A stretch of DNA of 35,372 bases from Rhizobium grahamii CCGE 502 (GCF_000298315.2 NZ_AEYE02000039.1:1-35372), one strand, 5' to 3'. Shown: positions 18,447 to 27,826, counted from the first letter of the stretch. Program-made: numbers and translations. The notes: generated by a model not told the origin, from the sequence alone.

Positions 18447-18911
18447 GTGCCTTTGTCGAATGATCTTCGTGAGCGTGTTGTAGCGGCCGTTCTGAACTGG
18501 TCGCAGCGCGCTATCGCGCGACCGGATCGGTTCGTCCGGCAAGACGGGCGGCCATCGCAAACGGATTCTGGAGCCGCATCGTGGATTAATTGTCGAGCGG
18601 CTCGAACAGAACCCGCACGTGACGCTGCATGGGTTAAAGGCGGAATTGGCATCGCGGGGCATTGTTGTCTCCCACAACACGATCTGGGAATTCATCCGCA
18701 GCGAGGGACTCCGCTTCAAAAAAACACTGTTCGCGCTTGAGCAGGCTCGTGCCGATGTCGCTCGCAGAAGGGAGCGATGGAAGACCTTGCAACATCATCT
18801 CGATCCCGACCGGCTGGTCTTCATTGATGAGACCTGGATCAAAACCAATATGACACCCATCAGGGGCTGGGGACCAAAAGGCAAGCGTCTGCGGGCGTTT
18901 GCGCCGCATGG
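18447..18911 (+). pseudogene. IS630 transposase, piece 1 (N-terminal)
   Basis: It starts LSNDLRERVVAAVLN, the usual IS630 helix-turn-helix start. A frameshift and small deletion follow at about 18498-18545. It then runs HVTLHGLKAELASRGIVVSH, continuing to ERWKTLQHHLDPDRLVFIDE, TWIKTNM and LRAFAPHG. It stops at codon His-Gly, where the 1.9-kb IS is inserted. Confidence 0.8.
18906..18911 (+). repeat. Target duplication GCATGG, left copy
   Basis: GCATGG is repeated at 20843-20848. Removing one copy and the sequence between them restores the IS630 reading frame as APHGHWRTLTF. Confidence 0.8.
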
Positions 18912-20842
18912 TATAGCGCGACGATCAGGATGAGACGGCGCATTGCCTCGCCTGAACTGCTCCCTGAGAATGGGTTATTGCCTCATCTAAATTGCTCCCG
19001 ACGAATCAACCTCGGGAGCTGTGATGAGGAAGGTAAGCATGGCGACACGTGCGGAATTGGTGGCGGCGATCAGTTGTCGCTATGTGTTAGGCGGGCGGGC
19101 CGAGAAGGCGAGGATGTTAGACGAGTTCGTGGCGCTCACGGGCTTTCATCGCAAGCATGCGATGCGACTGCTGCGAGGAGAACGCGAACCGGCGAAGGGT
19201 GGTCCTCGGCCAGGGCGCCGGGTTTACGGCGATGACGTGCGGGCAGCGCTCGTCGTTGTTTGGGAGGCGTCGGATCGAATTTGCGGCAAGCGACTACACC
19301 CCCTGTTGCCAACACTGATCGAAGCGATGGAACGTCATGGACACGGCGATATGAATAGCGAGACGCGCCGGCAACTCTTGACGATGAGTCCAGCGACGAT
19401 TGATCGGGTCCTCAAGGAGATTAAAGCGAGCGCCACGGGTCCGCGGCGCCGGAAAGGATCAACAGCGATTCGGCGTAGTGTTCCCGTTCGAACCTTCTCG
19501 GATTGGGATGACCCCGCACCCGGCTTTGTCGAGGCTGATCTCGTTTCTCATTCCGGCCCGTACGCGAGGGGTGCCTTCTCGCAAACGCTGGTGTTGACTG
19601 ATATAGCCACAGGCTGGACGGAATGCGCGCCGCTGCTGGTTCGCGAGCAAACGGTACTGATCACTGCGTTGGCCGAACTGCGCAAGTTGCTGCCGTTCCC
19701 GCTGCTGGGCTTCGACACCGACAACGACAGTGTGTTCATGAACGAGAGTGTTCATGAGTATTGCTTGCGCGATAATATCGAACTTACCCGTTGCCGCCCT
19801 TACCGAAAGAATGATCAGGCATTTGTCGAGCAGAAGAATGGCGCGATCGTGCGCAAGATCGTTGGATACCGGCGCTTCGAGGGGCTGCGAGCCACTCGGG
19901 AGTTGGCCAAGCTTTATTCGTCAATGCGGTTGTTCGTGAATTTCTTTCAGCCATCATTCAAGCTGAAAGAAAAGCACCGTGACGGAGCCAAGGTGATCAA
20001 GCGCTATCATCGTCCCGCCACGCCCTATCAGCGGCTGCTTGACGACCCACGCACGCCGGAGGATACATGCCTTTGGCTCAAGGCGATGTACCTGACGCTC
20101 GATCCGGTCCGGCTGCTCCGCGACATACGCCTGGCACAAGAGAGATTAGTCGAAATTGCTGACAAGCCTGATGGTCCGCCCGCCACCGACGGCGAGGCAT
20201 TACCGCTCGAAGACTTTCTGTCTGGCTTACGGATTGCCTGGCGTGGTGGTGAAGTGAAACCGACTGCCCGCTCCAAGCCAGCGGCCAAGCGAGAGCGGCG
20301 GAGGCCCGATCCTCTACTCGCCGTCACTGCCGAACTCGAGGAATGGTTCGAGGCGGAGCCTTGGCGAACTTCGCGAGAGTTGCTTGAACGCATGCAGGTC
20401 AAATACCCCGGCGTGTATCCCAACGGCCTCATTCGGACCGTGCAGCGCCGAATGAAGATCTGGCGCAGTACACAGGCCAATGCGCTGGTGTTCGGGCCAT
20501 TCGCCGATGCCGCGCGGCCGACGGAAATCGTAGAGGTCGCGTAGTGAAATCATTACCGAACAATACAGGAATGGCATCCGCGCTCTTACCGCCAGGTTGG
20601 CCTTCGACAACCCGACCCGACCGGAAAACATGATGACCGCCCGCGAATCCGCCCGCTCGCTACAGCGCTATTGAGGGCGCGCTCGCGAGCGGCTTCGCTA
20701 CCTCCGTCACCTGCACCAGGTGCGGGGACACGATCGGAACAACCCGTGAGGCATTCGAGAACATCCGAGTGAGGCAACGGCATTATCTAGGAACACTCTT
20801 GGGTGAGGCAATACGAGTCTCACCTTGATTGCCGCCGCGCAC
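18912..20842 (+). mobile_element. Complete 1.93-kb IS with rve-type transposase
   Basis: The element is bordered by a 6-bp direct repeat (GCATGG). Its ends are imperfect inverted repeats sharing ATCAGGATGAGAC-type sequence followed by ATTGCCTCGCC on the left and, on the opposite strand, ATTGCCTCACC on the right. A second copy of TTGCCTCA lies further in at each end (18977 area and 20763 area). The element encodes one intact transposase. I would place it in the ISNCY or IS481-like group but cannot name it. Confidence 0.8.
19039..20544 (+). CDS. IS transposase with integrase (rve) catalytic core
   Basis: This 501-residue protein has an N-terminal helix-turn-helix part (FVALTGFHRKHAMRLLRGER) and a DDE core. 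The core residues are the Asp in PGFVEADLVSH, the Asp in LGFDTDNDSVF and the Glu in DQAFVEQKNGAIVRK. A basic linker (SKPAAKRERRRP) precedes a C-terminal helical domain. The ATG at 19039 was chosen because AGGAAGG lies 6 bases before it; GTG 19021 and ATG 19024 are in the same frame. There is no stop or shift, making it one of the few intact transposase genes here. By sequence it is likely still functional. Confidence 0.85.
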   Translation: MATRAELVAAISCRYVLGGRAEKARMLDEFVALTGFHRKHAMRLLRGEREPAKGGPRPGRRVYGDDVRAALVVVWEASDRICGKRLHPLLPTLIEAMERHGHGDMNSETRRQLLTMSPATIDRVLKEIKASATGPRRRKGSTAIRRSVPVRTFSDWDDPAPGFVEADLVSHSGPYARGAFSQTLVLTDIATGWTECAPLLVREQTVLITALAELRKLLPFPLLGFDTDNDSVFMNESVHEYCLRDNIELTRCRPYRKNDQAFVEQKNGAIVRKIVGYRRFEGLRATRELAKLYSSMRLFVNFFQPSFKLKEKHRDGAKVIKRYHRPATPYQRLLDDPRTPEDTCLWLKAMYLTLDPVRLLRDIRLAQERLVEIADKPDGPPATDGEALPLEDFLSGLRIAWRGGEVKPTARSKPAAKRERRRPDPLLAVTAELEEWFEAEPWRTSRELLERMQVKYPGVYPNGLIRTVQRRMKIWRSTQANALVFGPFADAARPTEIVEVA

Positions 20843-20848
20843 GCATGG
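20843..20848 (+). repeat. Target duplication GCATGG, right copy
   Basis: This is the second copy of the 6-bp repeat that flanks the 1.9-kb IS. Confidence 0.8.
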
Positions 20849-21104
20849 CCACTGGCGCACGCTGACATTCCTCGGTGCGTTGAGAAACGACCGGCTGGCA
20901 GCGCCTTGTGTCTTCGACGGACCGATCAATGGCCAGTGCTTTCGCGCCTATGTCGAACAGCAGTTGGTTCCCCTGCTCAAGCCAGGCGATATCGTCATTA
21001 TGGACAATCTCGGCAGCCACAAGTCGGCGACAATCCGTCAGGCGATCAAAGCCGCAGGTGCAGAGCTCTGGTTCCTGCCACCCTACTCGCCGGGCCTCAA
21101 TCCG
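20849..21104 (+). pseudogene. IS630 transposase, piece 2 (middle)
   Basis: It continues from piece 1 with HWRTLTFLGALRNDRLAAPC, FDGPINGQCFRAYVEQQLVP, the second catalytic Asp in DIVIMDNLGSHK, and ends LPPYSPGLNP. The next expected residues (IEQ) occur only at 23880, after the IS110 block. Confidence 0.85.
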
Positions 21105-21111
21105 TGTATGG

Positions 21112-21124
21112 GGATGGCTCCTGC
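21112..21124 (+). repeat. Inverted repeat at the left edge of the IS110 block
   Basis: GGATGGCTCCTGC is the exact reverse complement of 23858-23870. Both copies lie within about 20 bases of the points where the IS630 gene is interrupted. Confidence 0.7.
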
Positions 21125-21339
21125 GAGTCAAGGATACGATCGGTTCAGGCAAACAGGTCGGTTGCGGCCATGTATACGGCGTCTGATATGCAGCGAAACT
21201 GCTGCGCGCCCTGATGAACATCCGCTTGGAGAACAGGTCCCACTCAATTAAGCGCGCTCGAAGAGCTTCGGATTGATCGGGGTGTCCTGGTTCTACGTCT
21301 CCGCTTGTTTGCCAACATCTCACGTTGCCCTGACCATCT

Positions 21340-22356
21340 CGAGAGCCCGTCAGGCGGTTTGCGGCTCGTATCGAGACCCGTCCGCGCAGGACGGCAAAAA
21401 TCATTCTTGCCATGCGATGCGCCAAGGCAATCGCGACAACCTTCGTCTTCTTTCGGATCAGCATTCCCGACAGCCAGTCGGATCCTGGCTCCCGCTTGAG
21501 CCGACGTCTAAGCATTATCTGCGCCATGGCGCCAAGATACAGCAGGCGCCGGATGTATCGATTTCCAATCTTCGAGATACCACCCACTTTCTGCTTGCCT
21601 CCGGTAGAGTGAGGCTTGGGAGTAAGGCCGAGCCAAGAGGCATCGTCCCTCGCGCAGTCAGAGTTGTCGACATCCGGTGTCGTTGCCGCGGTAATCGTCG
21701 CCGACAGTACCCCCACACCGGGGATCGTAGCCAGACGCTGACTTATCTTGCTTTGCTCGAAAGTCTCTTTGATCTCGTCGGTCAGCTGCTCGATCCGCGT
21801 GGTCGTTAGTGCAGTTGGGCAAAGGGTAAGATCAAGGGCATCCGAGCCGCTTCCGGCAACTGATCCACTGCTTTATTCGATCGACATTCTGCGCGCCCTT
21901 CGCCGTTATGATTCCGAATTCCGTCATATGCGCGCGGATTGCATTGCCAATCTGTGTTCGTTGGCGGACCAGAAAAGCCTCGCGTGCGGTGAAGAACCAT
22001 CACCGACGAGCAGGCCTCACTCTTGATAGCGACGAAACGCATCGAGGGTCGCGTTACTGCCTCACAGGTGGCGGACGCATCTGCAGCGTCGGTCTTTCCG
22101 CGCTTCACGTAATGCTTCACATAGGACGGCGGCATCAATCGCACGTCATGTCCCATTTCCTGAAGCTTGCGTCCCCAATCATGAGCGCCCGCGCAAGCCT
22201 CCATGCCAATAAGGCATCGCGGGCGATTTTGGAAAAAAGCAAGCACCTGGCTGCGGCGAAGCTGGCGGCGTGCAAGAACCTGGCCGGTCTCGTCTACACC
22301 GTGGATTTGGAAGACGCTCTTTGCGAGGTCGATGCCAACTATGGAAAAGAACACAA
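21340..22356 (-). pseudogene. IS110-family transposase remnant A
   Basis: The N-terminal DEDD domain is recognisable from about 22356: IVGIDLAKSVFQIHGVDETG, LIGMEACAGAHDWGRKLQEM and KTDAADASATCEAV. After a degraded middle part with frameshifts (about 21810-22010), the C-terminal domain follows: GVLSATITAATTPDVDNSD, DDASWLGLTPKPHSTGGKQK, GNRYIRRLLYLGAMAQIMLR and MARMIFAVLRG. The conserved Ser of the C-terminal domain lies in the PxxxSTGGK-type motif. The gene is not functional as it stands. Confidence 0.8.
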
Positions 22357-22602
22357 GGGACAAAACGCTTTCGACTGGCGGCTTTTCCTTGGGTTCGGTT
22401 AGGTTTTGACCGAGCATTCGCACCGATCGGCAAAGTCTTTCTTTCCGCCGGACAGTTCGCTTTTGCTGTCCTTCGGTTCTGAACCATTCTCCAATACGTG
22501 ACCTGATGCCGGTGGCTTCGGTCACAGAGTGGCGTTCGGCTCCCGGTTTCCCATTCTCCTTGAGGAGCGCAGCCCAGTCCTGCCGGGCTCGCTAAGAAAA
22601 CA

Positions 22603-23669
22603 TCAGGACAACCGGGATATCGTCGACGTGCCTTCCATGGTGCTTTCACCGCGCCGCTCGTAAGCGCGCTGGTCACGCAGGATCTGGAAGGCGATCGTCA
22701 AAAGCTTGCGCGCGATGGCAACCCGCCCTTGTTTACTCCTCTGATCTTCAAGTGCTCGTATCGGGCGCGAAGCTGCACATCGCTGGCGATGGCGGGGGTG
22801 ACCGCCTCGACGAAAGCCCAGCGCAGCCACTTGTTGCCCTGCTTGATGATCTTGCCGTGGAAGGTCTTGCCGCCGGAGGAATAGGTCGACGGTACAAGCC
22901 CGGCATAGGCGGCAAGCTTCTTCGGGTTGCGGAACCGGGATATATCGTCAATCTCAGCGTCGATCAGCCGGGCGAAGAACTCGCCGATGCCGGGGATCGT
23001 CTTCAACAGCTTGACGTTGGCATTGGCCTTGGTCATCGCCCGGATCGTCGCTTCCGACTGCTTGATCCGCACGTCGATGTCGCCGATGAAGTCGAGGCCA
23101 CGGTCGATCTGGATGCGGTCGATCTCCGAGACGTTGACCTGCGCCAGCTGGACGCGACCGGTCTTGCCGAACAGATCGCCGAGCTTCTTGAGTTGGGCTG
23201 TCTGCTCCGGATAGCGGTCAAACACCGTGACGATCCGGTTCTTCGTCATCGTCCGCAGCCGCACATAAAACATCCGCTCGCGCAGCGCGACGCGAAGGTC
23301 CCGAGATTTCTCGCTTGGCGCCCAGGCTTCCGGCACCAGGTCGGCTCGAAGCAGATGCGCCAGCACTGTCGCATCGATCTTGTCGGTCTTGATCTTGGCG
23401 TCGGCGATCGCCTTGACCTTCGGCGGATGGGCGAGAACGACATCATCACAAATGTCGTCGAGCCAGTCGTACATCACCATCCAGTTGCGCGTCGCCTCGA
23501 CAACCGCATGCTAGTTCTCCCGATAGCGTTCGAGAAACCCGCCGAGCGACTGTCGGTCGTTCTTCACCCGGCCGGATCTCAGCGTCTTGCCGCTGCTGTC
23601 CTGAACCACCAGGTGGCTGTAGGATTTGTGGTAGTCGACCCCGATATGGTATTCATAAGAGGCAGTCAT
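22603..23669 (-). pseudogene. IS110-family transposase remnant B
   Basis: From ATG 23669 the frame reads MTASYEYHIGVDYHKSYSHL. A TAG at 23511-23513 interrupts it within REN-stop-HAVVEATRNW. The same frame continues MVMYDWLDDICDDVVLAHPP and KIKTDKIDATVLAHLLRADL to the C-terminal domain (LKTIPGIGEFFARLIDAEID, AAYAGLVPSTYSSGGKTFHG, GNKWLRWAFVEAVTPA). Near 22735 a shift moves the end into GRVAIARKLLTIAFQILRDQ. It has a nonsense mutation plus a frameshift. GGGAG precedes the start. A stem CTTATTG/CAATAAG (about 23690-23720) lies in the 200-base non-coding leader. Confidence 0.8.
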
Positions 23670-23857
23670 GCTTCCAACTCCCTTATTGAGATCTTCGAAA
23701 CCCCAATAAGATAAGCCGAGAGGCTGGAAGTGTGACTGTCCCTCGATCATTACCTGCATCTCAGTGATCCGTTCTCTCAGCGGGCGCGTCATCTTTCATG
23801 TCACCTCCTTTGCTCGGACAATGACATCCAAAACTATGCCGCAATACGCCGGTGGAT

Positions 23858-23870
23858 GCAGGAGCCATCC
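23858..23870 (-). repeat. Inverted repeat at the right edge of the IS110 block
   Basis: GCAGGAGCCATCC is the reverse complement of 21112-21124. IS630 coding sequence resumes about 10 bases further on. Confidence 0.7.
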
Positions 23871-23879
23871 GCACCATCA

Positions 23880-24037
23880 ATCGAGCAGGCATTTTCCAAG
23901 ATCAAGCATCGGATGCGCAATGCACAAAAGCGGACAATCGACGATACCTGGCGGCACATCGGCAGGCTGGTCGAAACAATCCAACCCGGCGAATGCGGCA
24001 ACTATCAAATGCCGGCTATGCTTCTATTAAGAAATAA
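23880..24037 (+). pseudogene. IS630 transposase, piece 3 (C-terminal)
   Basis: It reads IEQAFSKIKHRMRNAQKRTI and DDTWRHIGRLVETIQPGECG, with the catalytic Glu in IEQ. A one-base shift near 24005 leads into NAGYASIKK and the stop at 24035-24037. This is the C-terminus missing from piece 2. Confidence 0.85.
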
Positions 24038-24039
24038 AG

Positions 24040-24222
24040 TGCTCTATGCCGCCGCGCCGTCGTCGCGCACAAGCCAGGTTCCGAAGAACTCTCCGCGACA
24101 GTCTGGAGCTTCATCTCTTTGCTAAAAAGACGACGCCGATCAGTGTCGACAATCTCAACTCGTTCAAGAGCCGCATGGCCTTTTTTGACGTCAATAAGGA
24201 CAGTCAGTGCCAAATCCGACAA
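24040..24222 (-). pseudogene. IS66-type TnpA N-terminal fragment
   Basis: The minus strand reads KGHAALERVEIVDTDRRRLF and then KEMKLQTVAESSSEPGLCAT, the N-terminal half of an IS66 Orf1 helix-turn-helix protein. It is cut off where the IS630 remnant begins. Confidence 0.6.
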
Positions 24223-24632
24223 ATCCTACAACGCGACCCACCTCGGATGCCTACATTGGAATGACTGATGTTGCCGGTTTTCGAAGAGGAAACCGATGAC
24301 AAGGTATCGCACCCATACCATGGAATTCACATGGGCCGTCGACAGGAATCGGAGGCGCAGACAGCGCTCGGGCACCCTTCGAAGTCCCATAGCTTCGAAA
24401 AGCAACGGCTCAGATCATCGCTTTACGTTCGCCATGTCAACTTAAGTGCATTGCTATTCCGGCCGGGACACACTGCAGACGCATGTGTTTGTTGTCGATG
24501 CCGCGGGTAATGATCCGAATTTGCCTCTCTTTACTGGCAATCAGATCGTCGACGGCACGGCGATTGCATGGGCATAAAGAAGAAACCGTTATGACCGACC
24601 TGCGTCTCGCAGTCTCCAATTAAGTGCTCTAG
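24223..24632. other. Region upstream of the KamA-like gene
   Basis: No gene is recognised in these 410 bases. No sigma-54 or nod-box-like promoter was found. The spacing and weak ribosome binding site leave the start of the next gene uncertain. Confidence 0.4.
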
Positions 24633-25778
24633 ATGAAGACCAGCCGAATTACCCAGAACAAGATGACAAAAATATTGAGAGTGGGTCCGCTCAGCAGTTC
24701 GGACCGACGGTTGCCGTCCAAGGCAATAAATTTCATTGAGGGCGCGCGTGCGGTAACCCAGGACGAGCTGCATGCTAACAACATCACGCACTATCGCGTT
24801 ACAAGATTCTATCGTAAACAGATCATTAATAGTGGTTATTACGATCAGCTGAAATTTATCGTGGAGCCCTCATACAAAGAGTTCGAAAGTGATGGCAATC
24901 TGGACACCAGCGGCGAGCATGATAACACGGTCGTGCCCGGATTTCAGCACAAGTACGCTCAGACGGGACTGTTGCTGGCAACAGACCGCTGCGCTTCATA
25001 CTGCCGCTATTGCTTTCGCAAACGCATCGTCGGCAAGGACTCAGATGAAATTGCAGCTGACTTAGGGAAAATTGGACGATACATTCGAAATCATCCTGAA
25101 ATGACGAACGTACTCGTATCGGGAGGTGACCCGTTCGTACTCAGCACCCGCAGGCTCCATGAAATTCTTGATCATCTATTGCCAATTCCAAATTTGAACT
25201 CCATTCGCTTTGGCACAAAGGCATTCGCGTACGCCCCCAAGAGGTTCGAAGATCCCACCTTGATGACCTTGTTCAAACGGATCCAGGACGCAGGTAAGGC
25301 CGCACTCATCGTCACCCATTTTGACCACATCGGTGAAATCTCCATCGACGCAGAGCGCAACATCAGCTCTCTGCGTGCACGAGGCGTTCAGTTCTTTAAC
25401 CAGTCTGTGCTTCTGGCGAAAGTCAACGATGATCCGGAGATCTTGGCCATGACCTTTGCCAAATGTCATCAGATGGGGGTCCGCCCATATTATCTCTTCC
25501 AGGCTCGGCCGGTGAAAGGTGCGTCGCATTTTCAGGTTCCGCTGCGTCGGGGACTAGAGATTGCGCGCGGGACCAACCAACTTCTCAGTGGCATTCAAAA
25601 GACGTTCAAATATATCATGTCGCATTACACAGGAAAGATCGAGATTCTTGACCTTGGAACCGACGGCCGTGTGTACATGCGATATCATCAGAACAGGGCT
25701 CAGGAAAGCGTAGGGAAGATATTTTCTCGCCCATACCTTGAGGGCGCCTGCTGGCTAGACGATTTACCCGAGGAATGA
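24633..25778 (+). CDS. KamA-like radical SAM protein (amino acid 2,3-aminomutase family)
   Basis: This 381-residue protein belongs to the lysine 2,3-aminomutase family. C120, C124 and C127 form the CxxxCxxC site for the [4Fe-4S] cluster (CASYCRYCFRKR), and the SAM-binding SGGDP is at 163-167. KamA moves an amino group from alpha to beta carbon using SAM, the cluster and PLP. The PLP-lysine motif PGGGGK of lysine aminomutase is not present: the matching region reads MSHYTGKIEILDL, with K335 as the only nearby lysine. From memory a subfamily with a similar FxMSHxxGKIEI ending exists and its reaction is not known to me. The C-terminus (KIFSRPYLEGACWLDDLPEE) looks complete. The gene converges with the ATP-grasp genes. 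An alternative start is Met11 (24663). Confidence 0.8.
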   Translation: MKTSRITQNKMTKILRVGPLSSSDRRLPSKAINFIEGARAVTQDELHANNITHYRVTRFYRKQIINSGYYDQLKFIVEPSYKEFESDGNLDTSGEHDNTVVPGFQHKYAQTGLLLATDRCASYCRYCFRKRIVGKDSDEIAADLGKIGRYIRNHPEMTNVLVSGGDPFVLSTRRLHEILDHLLPIPNLNSIRFGTKAFAYAPKRFEDPTLMTLFKRIQDAGKAALIVTHFDHIGEISIDAERNISSLRARGVQFFNQSVLLAKVNDDPEILAMTFAKCHQMGVRPYYLFQARPVKGASHFQVPLRRGLEIARGTNQLLSGIQKTFKYIMSHYTGKIEILDLGTDGRVYMRYHQNRAQESVGKIFSRPYLEGACWLDDLPEE

Positions 25779-26080
25779 AAATCAAAAAGGCGCCTGTGGT
25801 GGCTGGCGTATGGAAAATCGCACAAGGGATGAATTTCACGTAGTAGCGCCTCGTGAAACGGTGGTGGCACACACCCGCTTTCCATCGGAGTCTGGGGCGT
25901 AGAATCTGCCTTCCGCCGGAAACGCTGATTATGGTACAGTGCCTGCGGGAGGAACATTGCTTGGATCCGTTCCCCATTCACTGGGGCTGCAGCAGACCTG
26001 TCTGGCGCAATGCATTCGCGATCGGAAATCGGTAGCCGACTTTGTGAGCCGAAGTGAGCTTCTATGTCTGTGCCTAGCTC
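25779..26080. other. Gap, nothing recognised
   Basis: About 300 bases without a recognisable gene, between the KamA-like gene and an IS66 fragment. Confidence 0.4.
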
Positions 26081-26212
26081 TGATGACATCGATCCGAAGC
26101 TTGGCTTGCCGACGTACTCGCTCGTATCGCCGACCTGCAGGTCACCGAACTGGAGCAATTGCTTCCCTGGAATTGGCAGCCCCCGAAGTCGCTGCAAGAT
26201 CAGGCTGCCTAA
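26081..26212 (+). pseudogene. IS66 TnpC C-terminal fragment
   Basis: The frame contains WLADVLARIADLQVTELEQL and LPWNWQPPKSLQDQAA followed by TAA at 26210-26212. This is the standard C-terminus of IS66 TnpC (LPWNW). Only the last 40 or so residues remain. Confidence 0.75.
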
Positions 26213-26266
26213 CCTGTGGCCTTCACCGTAGGGTTACGACGGTATGCCTGTTGCCGCTTTCGGAAA

Positions 26267-27481
26267 TCAGGTGATCGACCAACTGATTAGGTCGGCGGCG
26301 CGCTGAAGTATTGCCTGCGTCTGGGTCCGGCTCGGTGAAGCTGCGATGATATGACCAATTGAGTCTAGGTAATCGCCTTTTCTAATGATCTGCGTCTTAG
26401 GTTGAACGTGCAATTGGACCTCGGTAACACCTGGCACGGCAGCCGCCTGGCGGCTTCCACTGATCCAATCGAGAGTGCCATTGCGATCAGGAATCAAGAA
26501 CCGTGCGGCAGCGGTCTGCCAACGCCTTCTATGCACATTCGATTCCTCGCCAATGAGAAGCTTAATGTGCTCGGCGATTAGATCGATACCGTACGCCAGT
26601 TCAATCAGCTGAGGAGTAGAGCAACCTGGAAGACGAGGATTAACTTCAATTGCGACCGGGCCGCGCTTGGTCCACCGCAATTCAATGTTCGCTGGTCCCC
26701 ATCCGAGGCCAAGAGCGCGTAAGCAGCTTAGTGAAACGTCGGCCATACACTTGTGTTGATCATCAGTCAGGGCTGCCGGAAAGATGCTCTGACGCAGCAC
26801 GAAATGCGGTAGCTGGCCGAAGTCAGCGGTACCAATAGCAACTACTTCAGTTCCCATCGTATCAATACTATAGTGTCGGCCCTCCGCAAATTCCTCTATC
26901 AATATTCTTCTCGGAGAGAGGTTCTTTGCGCCAAGCAAATAAGTCGCATGTTCAGTTACATCATCGGCATTGTGGCACAATCGGACACCGCTGCTTCCGC
27001 TGCCCACTACTGGTTTAAGAACTACGGGCAGGCCGATCTCTGTGGCAGACTCTTGTACGTCAGGTACGGTCTCCGCCACACGATACTCAGGAGTCGGGAC
27101 CCCGGCGTGTGCGAGGAGTTGACGTTGAGCAAATTTGTCAGCGCAGCCTTCAACCGAGACGGGGTCCGGACCTGGTAAATTGAAGTAGCGGCAGAGCTTG
27201 CTGGCAGTCACATAAACAGTTTCATCGCGGCCAGCGAAACCGGTTATACCAGCAATATCATAGGTTGATTGCAAGAGTTCACATTGGTGAATCATTGCAT
27301 CGAGATTGTCTGTATCGATCTTTTCGGCTGCGGCCTTTCCGACACCTATGTAGTCGTATTGACGTGGGTGGGCCGACAGCGTAATTGGATGAAGATTAAG
27401 ACGCTGGCCAGCTTGAATATAGTGGGGGCCATTGCTTCTATGGCCTTCAACAAGGATGAGAGCTCTTCTCGGCATTGGCAT
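26267..27481 (-). CDS. ATP-grasp ligase, paralogue 1
   Basis: This 404-residue protein has an ATP-grasp fold. Residues 1-110 form the N-terminal substrate-side domain. The ATP-binding lysine K156 lies in GLPVVLKPVVGSGSSGVRL, ILIEEFAEG (193-201) follows, and the metal-binding E279 and N281 lie in VAIEVNPRLPG. It then has a C-terminal domain (RFLIPDRNGTLDW; GVTEVQLHV) of the type found in L-amino acid ligases. Such enzymes join a carboxylate, through an acyl phosphate, to an amine. It is similar throughout to the neighbouring gene at 27827-29041, so they are tandem duplicates. The start has GGAG six bases before; a second ATG (MPRRALIL) is two codons in. Substrates cannot be read from the sequence. 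Confidence 0.85.
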   Translation of the reverse strand: MPMPRRALILVEGHRSNGPHYIQAGQRLNLHPITLSAHPRQYDYIGVGKAAAEKIDTDNLDAMIHQCELLQSTYDIAGITGFAGRDETVYVTASKLCRYFNLPGPDPVSVEGCADKFAQRQLLAHAGVPTPEYRVAETVPDVQESATEIGLPVVLKPVVGSGSSGVRLCHNADDVTEHATYLLGAKNLSPRRILIEEFAEGRHYSIDTMGTEVVAIGTADFGQLPHFVLRQSIFPAALTDDQHKCMADVSLSCLRALGLGWGPANIELRWTKRGPVAIEVNPRLPGCSTPQLIELAYGIDLIAEHIKLLIGEESNVHRRRWQTAAARFLIPDRNGTLDWISGSRQAAAVPGVTEVQLHVQPKTQIIRKGDYLDSIGHIIAASPSRTQTQAILQRAADLISWSIT

Positions 27482-27826
27482 TGATCTCCACGGTTTGCTT
27501 GTGATCCGCAGTAGAATGCGGTCTCAACCGCGCGTCCATGCAGGAATATAGCCGATCTACCCTTACCGAGCTTGCCATAGTCACGGTATCCAAAGTCGTC
27601 TTGAACGACGAAGAAGACCGCGGTGAGAGCGGAGGGGTAGGTTTATTTTGGCGTAGTATAGGACCGACATTCTTCATAGTTAAACCACTCTGCTCGAGGG
27701 CAACAACGGGGCTTTTGGCAAATGATCGTGCCCCAACGTGTCGCTCGATCTCGCCAGATCAGTAAACTAAGTCAGTTCTCGGCAATCCGGCAGCACGACC
27801 TTTAGCCAGGGGTTTCTCCTAAACCC
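27482..27826. other. Gap between the two ATP-grasp genes
   Basis: The gap is 345 bases. On the minus strand a frame of 76 codons from 27677 overlaps the ATP-grasp start; it has no ribosome binding site and I do not count it as a gene. At 27808-27828 the arms AGGGGTTT and AAACCCCT can form a hairpin over the stop codon of the upstream gene, without a T-run. The gap may hold a separate promoter for the second ligase. Confidence 0.4.

Larger units (their letters stand above)
18447..24037 (+). mobile_element. IS630-family element split by nested insertions
   Basis: One IS630 transposase gene is spread over three pieces: 18447-18911, 20849-21104 and 23880-24037. Joined in order they give a single family protein: LVFIDETW (first Asp), DIVIMDNLGSHK (second Asp) and IEQAFSKIKH (Glu). 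The first gap is a complete 1.9-kb IS with target duplication. The second gap is a 2.8-kb block of two IS110 remnants with inverted repeats at its edges. Confidence 0.8.

Noticed and set aside
20820-21716. Long minus-strand frame of 298 codons
   Set aside because: Only the first part is IS110 C-terminus; the rest is the antisense of the IS630 piece.
22752-23714. 320-codon plus-strand frame
   Set aside because: It is the antisense of the IS110 remnant B.
24268-24510. 80-codon plus-strand frame before the KamA-like gene
   Set aside because: No similarity, no ribosome binding site, and it lies in IS debris.
27447-27677. 76-codon minus-strand frame between the ATP-grasp genes as a possible precursor peptide for ligase action
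   Set aside because: It has no ribosome binding site, overlaps the start of the ligase, shows low-complexity composition and has no family match.
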